From Palsa-504 sp963744005 (lineage in GTDB: Bacteria > Actinomycetota > Actinomycetes > Streptosporangiales > Streptosporangiaceae), in the NCBI GenBank assembly GCA_963744005.1, contig CAVURU010000001.1:62001-126000 (forward strand): DNA of 64,000 bases, read 5' to 3'. The number at the start of each line of letters is the position of its first letter. Position 1 is the stretch's first letter. The notes beneath the pieces were generated by a model that was not told the DNA's origin, did no database searches, and saw only the letters and a list, made by a program, of their open reading frames with translations. Below are positions 1 to 8,669 of this stretch, in pieces. The position numbers were made by a program, and so were the translations under genes.

Positions 1-1
1 G

Positions 2-331
2 TGCCCGGCTAACTCGACCGCGGTCCACTGGACGGCGCAGTCCGGGCGGCCCGCGGCCACCGGCCAGCACCACACGACCGTCACGGCCTGCCTGTCATCC
101 GGGCAGCTGACCCGCATCTCGACCGCCGCCGTGAAGTGCCCGGCCAACTCAGCGGCCGTGCACTGGACGGCGCAGTCCGGGCGCTCGGGCAGCACCAGCC
201 AGCCGGTGACCGTGACCGCCTGCCTGTCGTCCGGAGCCCTGACCCAGATCTCCACCACGGCCGTGAAGTGCCCGGCCCACTCGATCCGGGTCCGCTGGGG
301 CGCGCAGCACGGCACGGCGCCCGCCTCGGGC
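2..331 (+). repeat. Tandem 44-45 codon repeats in the GH12 protein
   Basis: Three units begin with a Cys-Pro-Ala codon triplet at 2, 137 and 269 (spacings 135 and 132 bases). Each full unit carries CPANS.AVHW.AQSG, then a variable stretch, then VTACLSSG.LT.IST. The third copy is truncated and diverged and runs into the linker. The array continues off the left edge, so the copy number is unknown. I do not recognise the repeat as a named domain. The two Cys per unit could form a disulphide in a small beta domain. Confidence 0.8.
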
Positions 332-1192
332 CCGCAGCCCGGTCCGTCCACGTCAGCCACCTCGCCTGGCTCGCCGTCGGGCACGGCCACCAGCACCGGC
401 ATGCCGAGCTCCGGCTCGGGCACGCCCACCGCCAGCCCGAGCTCGAGCACGCCCAAGCCGGACCCGTCGACCACGTCGCCCACCTCGGCGCCGACGACGA
501 GCACCCCGTCCCCGTCGCAGTCGAGTTCCGGCTCGGCCACCTGGGCCAAGTGCACCTCGGCCGCGTTCGGTCAGTGGAACACCCCGGACGGCCGGTTCGA
601 CCTGTACAACAACGAGTGGAATTCCGGCGCCAACCCCGGGCCCCAGACGCTCTGCGGCAACACCGCGGGCGACTGGCAGGTGACCTCCACTCAGCGGGCC
701 GGGAACACGGCCGTGCTGACCTACCCCAGCGTGCAGCTGAACTACAACGGCACCAGCGGGTACGCGCTCAGCAAGTTCACCAGCATGACCAGCTCGTGGG
801 CCGAGAACATGCACGCCGTCAGCGGCACTGACGCCGAGGCGGCCTACGACATCTGGATCAACGGGCTGAACAAGGAGGTCATGGTCTGGGTGGACAATCA
901 CGGGCAGACTCCGGCCGGATCCAAGGTGGCCACCACGACCATCAGCGGCGCGACCTGGGATCTGTACGAGACCGGTGACCGCGGCTACATGGCGTTCGTC
1001 CGGGAGGGGAACGCCACGTCCGGGACCGTTGATCTGCTGGCGGCGCTGAAGTTCCTGCAGAGCCGGGGCGACCTGTCGGCCAGCGACGTGCTCTGGCAGG
1101 CCAACTTCGGGTTCGAGATCTGCTCGACCGGCGGGGCGGCTGAGACCTTCACCGTCAGCAACTTCTCGCTGGACTCCAACCCCAGTTCCTGA
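2..1192 (+). CDS. Secreted-type GH12 endoglucanase/xyloglucanase, 3' part (5' end outside window)
   Basis: The frame is open to the left edge, so the true start and any signal peptide lie outside. The visible 396 residues are two and a half copies of a 44-45 residue Cys-containing repeat (about residues 1-110), a Ser/Thr/Pro-rich linker (about 111-178), and a C-terminal glycoside hydrolase family 12 domain. GH12 hallmarks are visible: an EVMVW motif with the likely nucleophile Glu (codon at 875), and a GFEI motif with the likely acid/base Glu (codon at 1115). GH12 enzymes cut beta-1,4-glucans outside the cell. Repeat-linker-catalytic order suggests the repeats bind carbohydrate or the cell surface, which is inference. 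A strong hairpin follows the stop codon. Xyloglucanase and cellulase activity cannot be told apart from sequence alone. Confidence 0.85.
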   Translation, partial: CPANSTAVHWTAQSGRPAATGQHHTTVTACLSSGQLTRISTAAVKCPANSAAVHWTAQSGRSGSTSQPVTVTACLSSGALTQISTTAVKCPAHSIRVRWGAQHGTAPASGPQPGPSTSATSPGSPSGTATSTGMPSSGSGTPTASPSSSTPKPDPSTTSPTSAPTTSTPSPSQSSSGSATWAKCTSAAFGQWNTPDGRFDLYNNEWNSGANPGPQTLCGNTAGDWQVTSTQRAGNTAVLTYPSVQLNYNGTSGYALSKFTSMTSSWAENMHAVSGTDAEAAYDIWINGLNKEVMVWVDNHGQTPAGSKVATTTISGATWDLYETGDRGYMAFVREGNATSGTVDLLAALKFLQSRGDLSASDVLWQANFGFEICSTGGAAETFTVSNFSLDSNPSS

Positions 1193-1230
1193 CCCTGGCC
1201 CGGCCGGCTTGACGACGGCCGGTGCCGCCT

Positions 1231-1267
1231 GAAGGGGCGGGCGCAGCCTGGCTGCGCCCGCCCCTTC
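1231..1267. terminator. Bidirectional hairpin terminator
   Basis: A perfect 16-bp stem (GAAGGGGCGGGCGCAG and its complement) with a 5-base loop lies between the convergent GH12 and zinc-peptidase genes. There is no U-tract, as is usual for GC-rich actinobacterial hairpins. Confidence 0.75.
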
Positions 1268-1288
1268 GGCATGGACAGCGCGGTACGG

Positions 1289-2164
1289 CTAGATCGAGCC
1301 CTGGAAGGTGTTGCACTGGCCCGGGCTGCCGGTCCGGTACCCGGTGGTGAACCACTTCTGCCGTTCGGCGGCCGAGCCGTGGGTCCAGGACTCCGAGCTC
1401 GCCGACGGGTTGATCCGGTCGTCTCCGACCGCCGCGGCGGCGGACAGCGCACTGGCGATGTCGGCCTGGCTGACCTGGGTCAGGAAGCCGGTGTCGACGG
1501 CGTGCGCGGCCCACACGCCGGCGTAGCAGTCGGCCTGCAGTTCGGTCCGCACGCTCTGGCCCTGGGCGCCCCGGCTGCTGCTGCCCGCGTTCAGCGTGCC
1601 CATCAGGTCCTGCACGTGGTGACCGTATTCATGAGCCAGCACGTACGCTTCCGCGAACGGGCCGCCGTTGGCGCCGAACTGGGTCTGGAGCTGGCTGAAG
1701 AAGCCCAGGTCGAGGTAGACGCGCTTGTCGGCCGGGCAGTAGAACGGGCCGGTCTGGGACGTGGCCGGCCCGCAGCCGGTCTGGGTCGAGCCGCTGAAGA
1801 ACACCGTGGGCACGACCGTGTAGCCGCGGAGCGCCTGCTTCCAGTAGGCCTGGATGCTGTTCACGTACCCGACGATCCGGCAGTCCTGCGTCTTGTCGGC
1901 GTCGGCCCCGGTCCGGCATTGGGTGACGACCTGGCCCGACGTCCCGGAGGCGCCGGCCTGCTGGCCGTTGAGGCCGTTGAGGCTGTTCAGCTGGTTGAGG
2001 ATGTCCGTCGTGCTGCCGCCGCCGCCGGTGAACGCGACGATGAGCCCGATGACCAGCCCGATGATGCCCAGGCCGCCCCCGCCCACCGCGACCGTACGGC
2101 CGCTCACGCCGCGCCGGTCCTCCACCTGCGACGGGTCGAGCTGTGACCCCGGATCGAAGCTCAT
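1289..2164 (-). CDS. Neutral zinc metallopeptidase (YpfJ family)
   Basis: The 291-residue protein has a short cytoplasmic N-terminus, one glycine-rich membrane segment (about 26-46), and an extracytoplasmic peptidase domain. The zinc motif HEYGHH is at about 178-183, in the AHEYGHHVQ context typical of the YpfJ/KPN_02809 neutral zinc metallopeptidase family. The C-terminal WFTTGYRTG..GQC.T motif also fits. The ATG at 2164 is the only sensible start, because no other start codon lies in frame nearby, although the GGAGG sequence sits about 20 bases upstream, which is rather far. Physiological substrates of this family are not known. The gene converges on the GH12 gene across a hairpin. Confidence 0.85.
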   Translation of the reverse strand: MSFDPGSQLDPSQVEDRRGVSGRTVAVGGGGLGIIGLVIGLIVAFTGGGGSTTDILNQLNSLNGLNGQQAGASGTSGQVVTQCRTGADADKTQDCRIVGYVNSIQAYWKQALRGYTVVPTVFFSGSTQTGCGPATSQTGPFYCPADKRVYLDLGFFSQLQTQFGANGGPFAEAYVLAHEYGHHVQDLMGTLNAGSSSRGAQGQSVRTELQADCYAGVWAAHAVDTGFLTQVSQADIASALSAAAAVGDDRINPSASSESWTHGSAAERQKWFTTGYRTGSPGQCNTFQGSI

Positions 2165-2394
2165 GTCACCAGACCCTAAGCTGACCTCCTCGCGCTGGGC
2201 AACGTTTGCCCAGTTCCCGGCGGATAGGTCCGGGGGCCGGGACCGCCGGCCGGGCGGCCCGCATCGTCTCCGGCGGCCACCATCGGACGGCCGAACGATC
2301 CCCTCCGGCCACACGTGCCGCGCACCGGGCCCACCACCTCCCTGGCCAGGGCACACTGGTAGTTCCATCGAGCGACCCGGGGACGGTGAGCGAC

Positions 2395-4271
2395 GTGACG
2401 ACCAGCAACCTCGGACTTGTCCTGCTGGTCGGCTCGGTCGTGGTGCTGGCCGCCATCGTGGCCGCCCGGGTGGCGCACGGCGTCGGCCTGCCCGGCCTGC
2501 TGGTGTTCCTGGGCCTAGGCCTGGTCCTCGGCGAAGCCGGGCCGGCATCCGGTTCGACGACGCCGGGCTGGCCCAGGTGGTCGGGCTCAGCGCCCTGGTG
2601 CTGATCCTGGCCGAGGGCGGCCTGACCACCAGCTGGGCCCACGCCCGGGCCGCGGCGCCGGTGGCGATGGTCCTGGCCACGGTCGGGGTCGTGGTCAGCA
2701 TCGTGGTGGTGGCCGTCCTGACCCGTTTTCTGCTGAACATGGGCTGGCGGGAGTCGCTGCTGCTGGGAGCGGTGCTCGCGCCCACCGATGCCGCCGCGGT
2801 GTTCTCCGTGCTGCGCCGGCTGCCGCTGCCGAGCCGCCTGTCCGGGATCCTGGAGGGCGAGTCGGGGCTCAATGACCCCCCGGCGGTGCTCGCCGTGACG
2901 CTGCTCAGCGACGTCGGGCATCACGCGCCCTCCCCGGGGCTGATCGCCGGGGAGATCGTCTACGAGCTGGCCGCCGGGGCGGCCATCGGGATCCTGGCCG
3001 GAGTGCTGGGCGCGCTGGCCCTGCGGCGGATCGCCCTGCCCGCCTCGGGCCTGTACCCGATCGCCATCCTGGCCCTCATCGTGGCCAGCTACGGCGCCGC
3101 GACACTGGCTCACGCCAGCGGGTTCCTGGCCGTCTACGTGTCCGCGCTGGTGCTGGGCAACGCCCGGCTGCCGCACGGCCCGGCCATCCGCGGCTTCGCC
3201 GAAGGGGTGGCCTGGCTGGCCCAGATCGGGCTGTTCGTCATGCTCGGGCTGCTGGCGTCCCCGGTCCGGCTGCCCGCGCAGATCATCCCGGCCCTGGTGG
3301 TGGGAGGCGTGCTGGCCCTGCTGGCCCGGCCTGCGGCGGTGCTGGTCTGCACGCTGCTGATGCGGGTGTCCTGGCGGCAGCAGGCCTTCTTGTCCTGGGC
3401 CGGGCTGCGCGGCGCCGTGCCCATCGTGCTGGCCACCATCCCGATGAACGCCCGGGTGCCCGGCGCCACCCGCGTGTTCGACGTGGTGTTCATCATCGTG
3501 GTGATCAACACCCTGATCCAGGGCCCCACCCTGCCCTGGGTCGCGCGCCAGCTGAAGGTCACCGCCCCGGCGGAGCCGCTGGAGGTGGACGTGGAGGCGG
3601 CGCCGCTGGAGGATCTGCAGGCCGATCTGCTCCAGCTGCAGATCCCGCCCGAGTCCCGGCTGCACGGCGTGGAGATCTTCGAGCTGCGGCTTCCGCCGCA
3701 GGCCAGCGTGGCCCTGATCGTCCGCGACGGCCAGGGCTTCGTGCCCGGCTCGACCACCGCGCTGCGGGCCGGCGACCGGCTGCTCATCGTGGCCGCCGAC
3801 ACCGTGCGGGAGGCGGCAGAACGCCGGCTGCGCGCGGTCAGCCGCGCGGGCAGGCTGGCCGGGTGGCTCGGCGAGCACGGCTCCGACTCCGACTCCGGCG
3901 CCGGCGCTGAGCGGCGCGAGCGGCCGGAAGCGGGGCCTTCCCGCCCGGGGCGTGCGGAGCCGGGTGGTCCGGGCCGGTATAACTGGGCTGGTGGACCGGA
4001 CGCACGAGGCAGCCGCAGCCAGCGCGGCCGGGCGGCCGAGCCGGGCGCCCGGCGAGGACCTGACCGGCCAGCAGCTGGCCGAGGTGCGGGCCCGGGCCCG
4101 GCAGCTGATCCAGATCACCGCGCGGACCGGGACCTACCGCAAGGGCCTGCTGACCGCGGCGGACAGGCTCAGCCCTCAGGAAGCAGTGATCATTTACGAC
4201 CTGGAACGGCACGGCCTGCAGCTCCCGCAGCTGCACGACGTGCTGTGCGGCGGCCACGTCCTGGTCGATGA
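2395..4271 (+). CDS. K+/H+ antiporter, CPA1/NhaP2 (CvrA) type, frameshifted
   Basis: A multi-pass cation/proton antiporter. The first 50 residues (start GTG 2395, GGGGA 11 bases upstream; GTG 2386 also possible) are in one frame, and the rest from about residue 53 is in another. Family sequence runs straight across the break: LVLGEAGP, then GIRFDDAGLAQV. Restoring one base at about 2541 (CCGGC to CCGGGC) gives an unbroken protein. Downstream are the transmembrane core (APTDAAAVFSVLR, EGESGLNDPPAVL) and a C-terminal TrkA-C-like cytosolic domain (about 3640-3835). The frame stays open to 4271, overlapping the next gene by about 280 bases. The real end is probably near 3910, where a TGA lies one frame away, so a second indel in the tail is possible. 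Confidence 0.75.
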
Positions 4272-4898
4272 CCCGGACCTGTACGACGCCTGGCATTTCC
4301 CTGACGTCAGTCACCTGCGCATCTCGAGCCACCACCGCGACATCGACAAGGCCAGGTATCCCGACCTCGGCATGCGCGGCCTGGTCGTGCGGGAGAAGCT
4401 GCACGGCCGGACGGTGCGCGGCACCTGGGTCCAGCTCGAGAAGACCCGGCCGCCTTCGGCCCGCGCAAGCTGCCCAGCCTCGATGACCTCCGGCACCTCG
4501 CCGACTATGTCGTGTACCGGCTGACCCGCAGCAACGTCGGGCCCTGGGGCCTGTCCCGGCTCACCGAGCGGCGCCCGATGTACCTGTCGCCCGCCATCTC
4601 CGTCTCCTCGTCGCTGGCGGGCCCGGTCGCCGAGTCACTGACCGCGGCGCTTCGCCAGATCGAGGGCGAGGACGACGTCCCGTCGGCCTCCGCCGACCTG
4701 GCCCGGCTGTTCCCGGCCCCGGTCCGGGCCGATCCGGTCGCCGAGCTGAACCGGTCGGAGCCGGGCCGGGCCGGCCGCGGCCTGTTCGGCAGCTCCGACG
4801 TGTCGGCCCTGGCCATACGCTCGACGGCCGCCGCCTCGCTGCTGACCCAGCGGCCCGCGCGGCCGGCCGCGGAAACCACCGGAGGACACCATGACTGA
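3991..4898 (+). CDS. Conserved-looking protein of unknown function, frameshifted
   Basis: Start GTG 3991 is chosen because a TATAAC -10-like element (3978-3983) ends seven bases before it, which suggests a leaderless transcript; there is no ribosome binding site. The protein would be 302 residues. The first part (LTGQQLAEVRARARQLIQ, then RYPDLGMRGLVVREKLHG) is in one frame. From about 4455 the sensible reading (FGPRKLPSLDDLRHLADYVVYRL and onward) is in the next frame; adding one base in the CCCGGCC/GCC tract joins them. I recognise no domain. It is soluble, with mixed charge and no membrane segment. It overlaps the next gene by 8 bases, so the two are probably co-transcribed and translationally coupled. 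Confidence 0.6.
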
Positions 4899-5643
4899 GC
4901 CGGGAGCGCCGCCCGCGCCCAGGGGGCCGGAGGAGGCCGCACTACCCGACGGGCTGGTCTCGGCCGTGGTCAACCTGGTGGCCACCGGTCCGGTCATGCT
5001 CGGTGCCTACACCACCGCGGAGCTGACCGCCGTCGACGCGGTGGTGGATTTCCTGCAGGCCAGGCCCTCGGACGAGGTCCTGGCCGAGGCCGTCCGCTCG
5101 CTGGCCGCCCGGCAGCTCCTGGTGGCCGGCTCCGGCGGGACCGAGGTCCGGGTCCAGGGCGACCTGGGCATCACGGTCGCCTTCGAGCGGCGCGCCCGGA
5201 TAGTCCTCGACGCCCGGGTGACCGGGACCGAGCCCGGCGAGCCGTGGCGGGTCCTGCTCCTCCCGCAGCCGGAGAAGATCTGCCTGCGGTTCTGCGTCGA
5301 CGCTCTCGGCGTGCACGAGATCGGCCTGTATGACCTCGGCGAGGCCCTCGGCCTGCTGGCCGGCTGGCTGCCGTCGGGCGACCGGGCCGACCCGGATCCG
5401 GAGCTTGACGCGGACCAGCTGCTGGCCTCGGCAGACCGTTCGGCCTTGCTCACCCTGACCCGGTACACCACGCAAGGGTCAGCCGAGACGGCCGGCTCGA
5501 GCAGCGACCTGGCCCTGGCCCGCCGGGACGGCCGGCTGTACGTGCTGGCCCGGGACCCCGATGACCAGGCCCGGCTGGTGCCCCGCCCGGACGACGGCCA
5601 GGATGTCCGGGACCTGATCGCTGACCTGCTGGACGGACGGTGA
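4891..5643 (+). CDS. Unknown soluble protein, coupled to the upstream gene
   Basis: A 250-residue protein with start ATG 4891 and a good GGAGG 5 bases upstream; the start lies inside the end of the preceding gene. No signal peptide or membrane segment is visible. It looks alpha/beta with many acidic residues (for example the VLLLPQPEKICLRFCVDALGVHEI stretch and an Asp-rich C-terminus). I do not recognise the family. Two-gene coupling with the upstream unknown suggests they form one unit. It converges on the alpha/beta hydrolase gene with only 14 bases between them. Confidence 0.7.
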   Translation: MTEPGAPPAPRGPEEAALPDGLVSAVVNLVATGPVMLGAYTTAELTAVDAVVDFLQARPSDEVLAEAVRSLAARQLLVAGSGGTEVRVQGDLGITVAFERRARIVLDARVTGTEPGEPWRVLLLPQPEKICLRFCVDALGVHEIGLYDLGEALGLLAGWLPSGDRADPDPELDADQLLASADRSALLTLTRYTTQGSAETAGSSSDLALARRDGRLYVLARDPDDQARLVPRPDDGQDVRDLIADLLDGR

Positions 5644-5657
5644 GCCGGGTCCCGTTC

Positions 5658-6479
5658 TCATGACCGCGAGCTCGTCCGTTCCAGGCGGCGGACGGCGCGG
5701 CTCGCGGACCGGGTGATGAGGGCGGCGACGCCGTCCGGGTCATCGGCCATCGGGACGTGCCCGCAGCCCGGCAGGACCTCGGACCGGGTGCCGGCCGGGA
5801 GCTGGTCCAGGTGGCGGGACTGACGCGGGAGCAGCAGCACGTCACGGGAGCCGAAGGCCACCGTCACCGGAGCGGTGATCGTCGCCCGGGCCGTGTACCG
5901 GCGGGTCGCGGTGGCCCGCAAGGCCGCGTCGAACCCGGGACTGGCGCCCATGGCCGTGACGGCCGTGCGGGCATACTCCGGCGTCAGCCGCATCGGCCGG
6001 CCGTGGGTCTGCCCGAGGATCAGGGCCCGCCCCAGGCGAAAGCGGACCAGCCGGGACAGGACCGGGCCGGCGCGCCTGGCCAGCCACCGCGACGTCCGCA
6101 GGCTGACCCGGTCGTACCAGGGCGTGTTCCCGGCCCACAATCCGGCCGGGGAGAGCAAGGTGACCGATGCGGCCGGGCGGAGGGCGGCGAGTTCGAGCGC
6201 GACCCAGCCGCCCAGGGAGTTCCCGGCCAGGTGCGCGGTCGCGAGGCCGAGCTCGTCGAGCAGGCCCGCGACCTCCCGGGCCAGGGTGCCGGGGTCCGGC
6301 TCGGCCGGGCCGGGCAGCGGCGCGGAGTCGCCGAACCCGGGCAGGTCGACGGTGATGACGTCGAACCGGCCGGCGAGCAGCGGGACGACCGGGTCCCAGG
6401 CCCGGCGCGATGACCCGAGGCCGTGCAGGAGCACGAGCGGGGTCCCGGTCCCGGAGCGGGTGCAGGCGAGCGATGTCAT
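5658..6479 (-). CDS. Alpha/beta-hydrolase fold enzyme
   Basis: A 273-residue single-domain hydrolase. The oxyanion HG motif (LVLLHGLG) is at about 15-22, the nucleophile elbow GNSLGG has Ser88, the acid is in GSRDVLLL at about 219, and the catalytic His is in PGCGHVPM near residue 246. The start ATG 6479 has a strong GAGGAGG five bases upstream; longer readings through 7190 have no support. Substrate is not predictable; such proteins include esterases, haloperoxidase-like and C-C bond hydrolases. It is divergent from the HerA-like ATPase gene. Confidence 0.85.
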   Translation of the reverse strand: MTSLACTRSGTGTPLVLLHGLGSSRRAWDPVVPLLAGRFDVITVDLPGFGDSAPLPGPAEPDPGTLAREVAGLLDELGLATAHLAGNSLGGWVALELAALRPAASVTLLSPAGLWAGNTPWYDRVSLRTSRWLARRAGPVLSRLVRFRLGRALILGQTHGRPMRLTPEYARTAVTAMGASPGFDAALRATATRRYTARATITAPVTVAFGSRDVLLLPRQSRHLDQLPAGTRSEVLPGCGHVPMADDPDGVAALITRSASRAVRRLERTSSRS

Positions 6480-6747
6480 GGTGCCTCCTCGGCTGAGCTG
6501 GCCGCCGGACCTGTCGCCCGCGGCGCGGCCCGCCCGTTCCTGCGGGCGGGCCATGCCTAGGACGCCGTAGCCCTCCGGCCCGTGACACATCTCGCTCCGG
6601 CGCCAGCGGCGTTCCGCGCGGTGGCCCCCTGGCCGCCCGCCCCGCGATCCGGGAACATAGCCTGATATGGCGTTTCTTGGCAGGTGACCGCGCCAGGCGT
6701 AGGCTGCGCGGTCTAAGCTCGCACAACCTGAGGTCACGGGGGTAAGC

Positions 6748-8307
6748 ATGGCCGACTTCGCGCAGACGATCGCGACCGCGTACGCCGTTGACGGAGCCGC
6801 CCTGGAGCTGGGGTGCGGCGTGCACGACGGCGCGGTCGTCCAGGCGGCGACGGTCAAGGTGCCGCTGCGCATGGTCAACCGGCACGGCCTGATCGCCGGG
6901 GCCACCGGCACCGGCAAGACGAAGACCCTGCAGGGGATCGCCGAGCAGCTGTCCACCGCGGGCGTCCCGGTGTTCGTGGCCGACGTCAAGGGCGACCTGT
7001 CCGGGATCGCCGAGCCGGGCGAGGCGGGCGGGGCGGCCGAGAAGCGGGCCCAGGAGCTGGGCCTGCAGTTCCAGGCCCGGGGTTTCCCGGTGGAGTTCTT
7101 CGCGCTCGGCGGTATCGGCCCGGGGATCCCGATCCGGGCCACGGTCTCGGACTTCGGCCCGCAGCTGCTGGCCAAGGTCCTCGGGGCCAACGAGACCCAG
7201 GAGCAGTCGCTGTCCCTGGTCTTCCACTACGCCGATGAGAAGGCGCTGCCGCTGCTGGACCTGTCGGACCTGCGGGCGCTGCTCACCTTCCTCGACTCCG
7301 ACGCGGGCAAGACCGAGCTGGCCGGCATCGGCGGGCTGTCGTCCGCGACGGTCGGCGTGCTGCTGCGCTCGCTGACCGGGCTGGAGGACGGCGGCGGCGA
7401 CGAGTTCTTCGGCGAGCCGATGCTCGACATCCATGACCTGATGCGGACCGCCCCGGACGGCCGCGGCATCATCTCCTGCCTGGAGCTGCCCGCCGTCCAG
7501 GACAAGCCGCTGCTCTTCTCCACGGCGCTGATGTGGCTGCTTGCGCAGCTCTTCGAGGAGCTGCCCGAGGCGGGTGACCTGGACAAGCCCAAGCTGGCCT
7601 TCTTCTTCGACGAGGCGCACCTGCTGTTCGACGACGCGACCAAGGCGTTCCTGTCCTCGGTCGCGCAGACCGTCCGGCTGATCCGGTCCAAGGGCGTGGG
7701 CGTCTACTTCATCACCCAGACGCCCAAGGACGTGCCCAGCGAGATCCTCGGCCAGCTCGGCAACCGTGTCCAGCACGCGCTGCGCGCGTTCACGCCGGAA
7801 GACGCCAAGGCGCTCAAGGCCACCGTCTCCACGTTCCCGAAGTCCTCGTTCTACGACATGGAGACGCTGCTCACCGGCATGGGCATCGGCGAGGCAGCGG
7901 TCACGATCTTGTCCGAGTCCGGCGTGCCGACCCCGGTCGTGCACACCCGGATTTCGCCGCCCGCCTCCAGGATGGGACCGGCCGACGACGTCGACGGGAA
8001 GGCCAAGGCGTCCCCGCTGTGGGCCAGGTACGGCCAGCGGGTCGACAACAACAGCGCCCGGGAGATCCTGGCCGCCCGGATGGCGCCGCCCGCCGAAGCC
8101 ACGCCGGCCCCGGCCGGGAACGGGGCCGGGAACGGGGCCGGCGGCGGCCAGCCCCCGCACGCCCCGGCCGCCGAGCACCAGGAGGCGGCGGGCGCGCTCG
8201 CGGGCGGCGTGGCCGCGGTGTCCACCTTCCTGCAGTCCAAGCAGGGCAAGCAGCTGCAGCAAGAGGTGATACGGGGGGTCTTCGGCCTGCTCAAGAAGCA
8301 CCGCTGA
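6748..8307 (+). CDS. HerA-like ATPase, DUF853 (YjgR) family
   Basis: The 519-residue cytosolic P-loop ATPase has Walker A GATGTGKT at 51-58 and a Walker B-like LAFFFDEAHLLF at about 283-294. An Arg-finger-like region (LIRSKGVGVYFITQTPKDVP) is followed by an Ala/Pro/Gly-rich tail (about 450-480) and a short conserved C-terminus (FLQSKQGKQLQ..V.RGVFGLLKK). This matches the DUF853/YjgR branch of the HerA-FtsK superfamily. Its cellular role is not settled; DNA translocation is inferred from the superfamily. GGGGG precedes ATG 6748. The small gene at 8400 follows on the same strand. Confidence 0.85.
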   Translation: MADFAQTIATAYAVDGAALELGCGVHDGAVVQAATVKVPLRMVNRHGLIAGATGTGKTKTLQGIAEQLSTAGVPVFVADVKGDLSGIAEPGEAGGAAEKRAQELGLQFQARGFPVEFFALGGIGPGIPIRATVSDFGPQLLAKVLGANETQEQSLSLVFHYADEKALPLLDLSDLRALLTFLDSDAGKTELAGIGGLSSATVGVLLRSLTGLEDGGGDEFFGEPMLDIHDLMRTAPDGRGIISCLELPAVQDKPLLFSTALMWLLAQLFEELPEAGDLDKPKLAFFFDEAHLLFDDATKAFLSSVAQTVRLIRSKGVGVYFITQTPKDVPSEILGQLGNRVQHALRAFTPEDAKALKATVSTFPKSSFYDMETLLTGMGIGEAAVTILSESGVPTPVVHTRISPPASRMGPADDVDGKAKASPLWARYGQRVDNNSAREILAARMAPPAEATPAPAGNGAGNGAGGGQPPHAPAAEHQEAAGALAGGVAAVSTFLQSKQGKQLQQEVIRGVFGLLKKHR

Positions 8308-8399
8308 GGCGTGCGTATGGCGCAGGTCACAGGTAAGGTAAGCCGACATAAGGGGCTGCTGGTTCACCTGAATCGGCCCAGATCAGGAGGGGAGTACCT

Positions 8400-8624
8400 G
8401 TGGCGGTTTCTGTAGGGCTGGACAAGGCTCTGGACAAGGCCTACGAGGGCAAGAGCCTGAGCGAGCTGCTGGACGCGCCGGTGGCGGCGCTGGCCGGGGT
8501 CAGCGACGGCGACGCCGAGCACCTGGCGGCGGCGTTCGGGATCAGGACCGTGCGGGACCTGGGCACCAACAAGTACTTCGCCCTGGCTCACGCGCTGGCG
8601 TCGCTGGGCAACCACAGCGACTGA
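8400..8624 (+). CDS. Small acidic helical protein, unknown
   Basis: A 74-residue protein starting at GTG 8400 with an AGGAGGGG ribosome binding site 6-13 bases upstream. Residues 17-60 (SLSELLDAPVAALAGVS, then AFGIRTVRDLGTNKYFALA) look like a helix-hairpin-helix-like DNA or protein contact module. That is an inference from the helix-turn pattern only. It follows the HerA-like gene by 92 bases on the same strand, so a functional link is possible. A large palindrome ends the unit. Confidence 0.65.
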   Translation: MAVSVGLDKALDKAYEGKSLSELLDAPVAALAGVSDGDAEHLAAAFGIRTVRDLGTNKYFALAHALASLGNHSD

Positions 8625-8629
8625 GCGAC

Positions 8630-8669
8630 CCGGATCCGGCCCGCGGCGGCCGCCGCGGGCCAGATCCGG
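8630..8669. terminator. 40-bp near-perfect palindrome, bidirectional terminator
   Basis: The core 8638-8661 is a perfect 24-base palindrome (GGCCCGCGGCGG and complement), extended by CCGGATC/GATCCGG arms with one mismatch pair. It sits exactly between two convergent genes and abuts the stop of the MFS gene. Confidence 0.75.

Noticed and set aside
5842..8367. An 841-codon minus-strand frame opposite the HerA-like and hydrolase genes
   Set aside because: GC-rich codon bias on the real genes leaves long antisense frames open. The product is low-complexity and matches no family.
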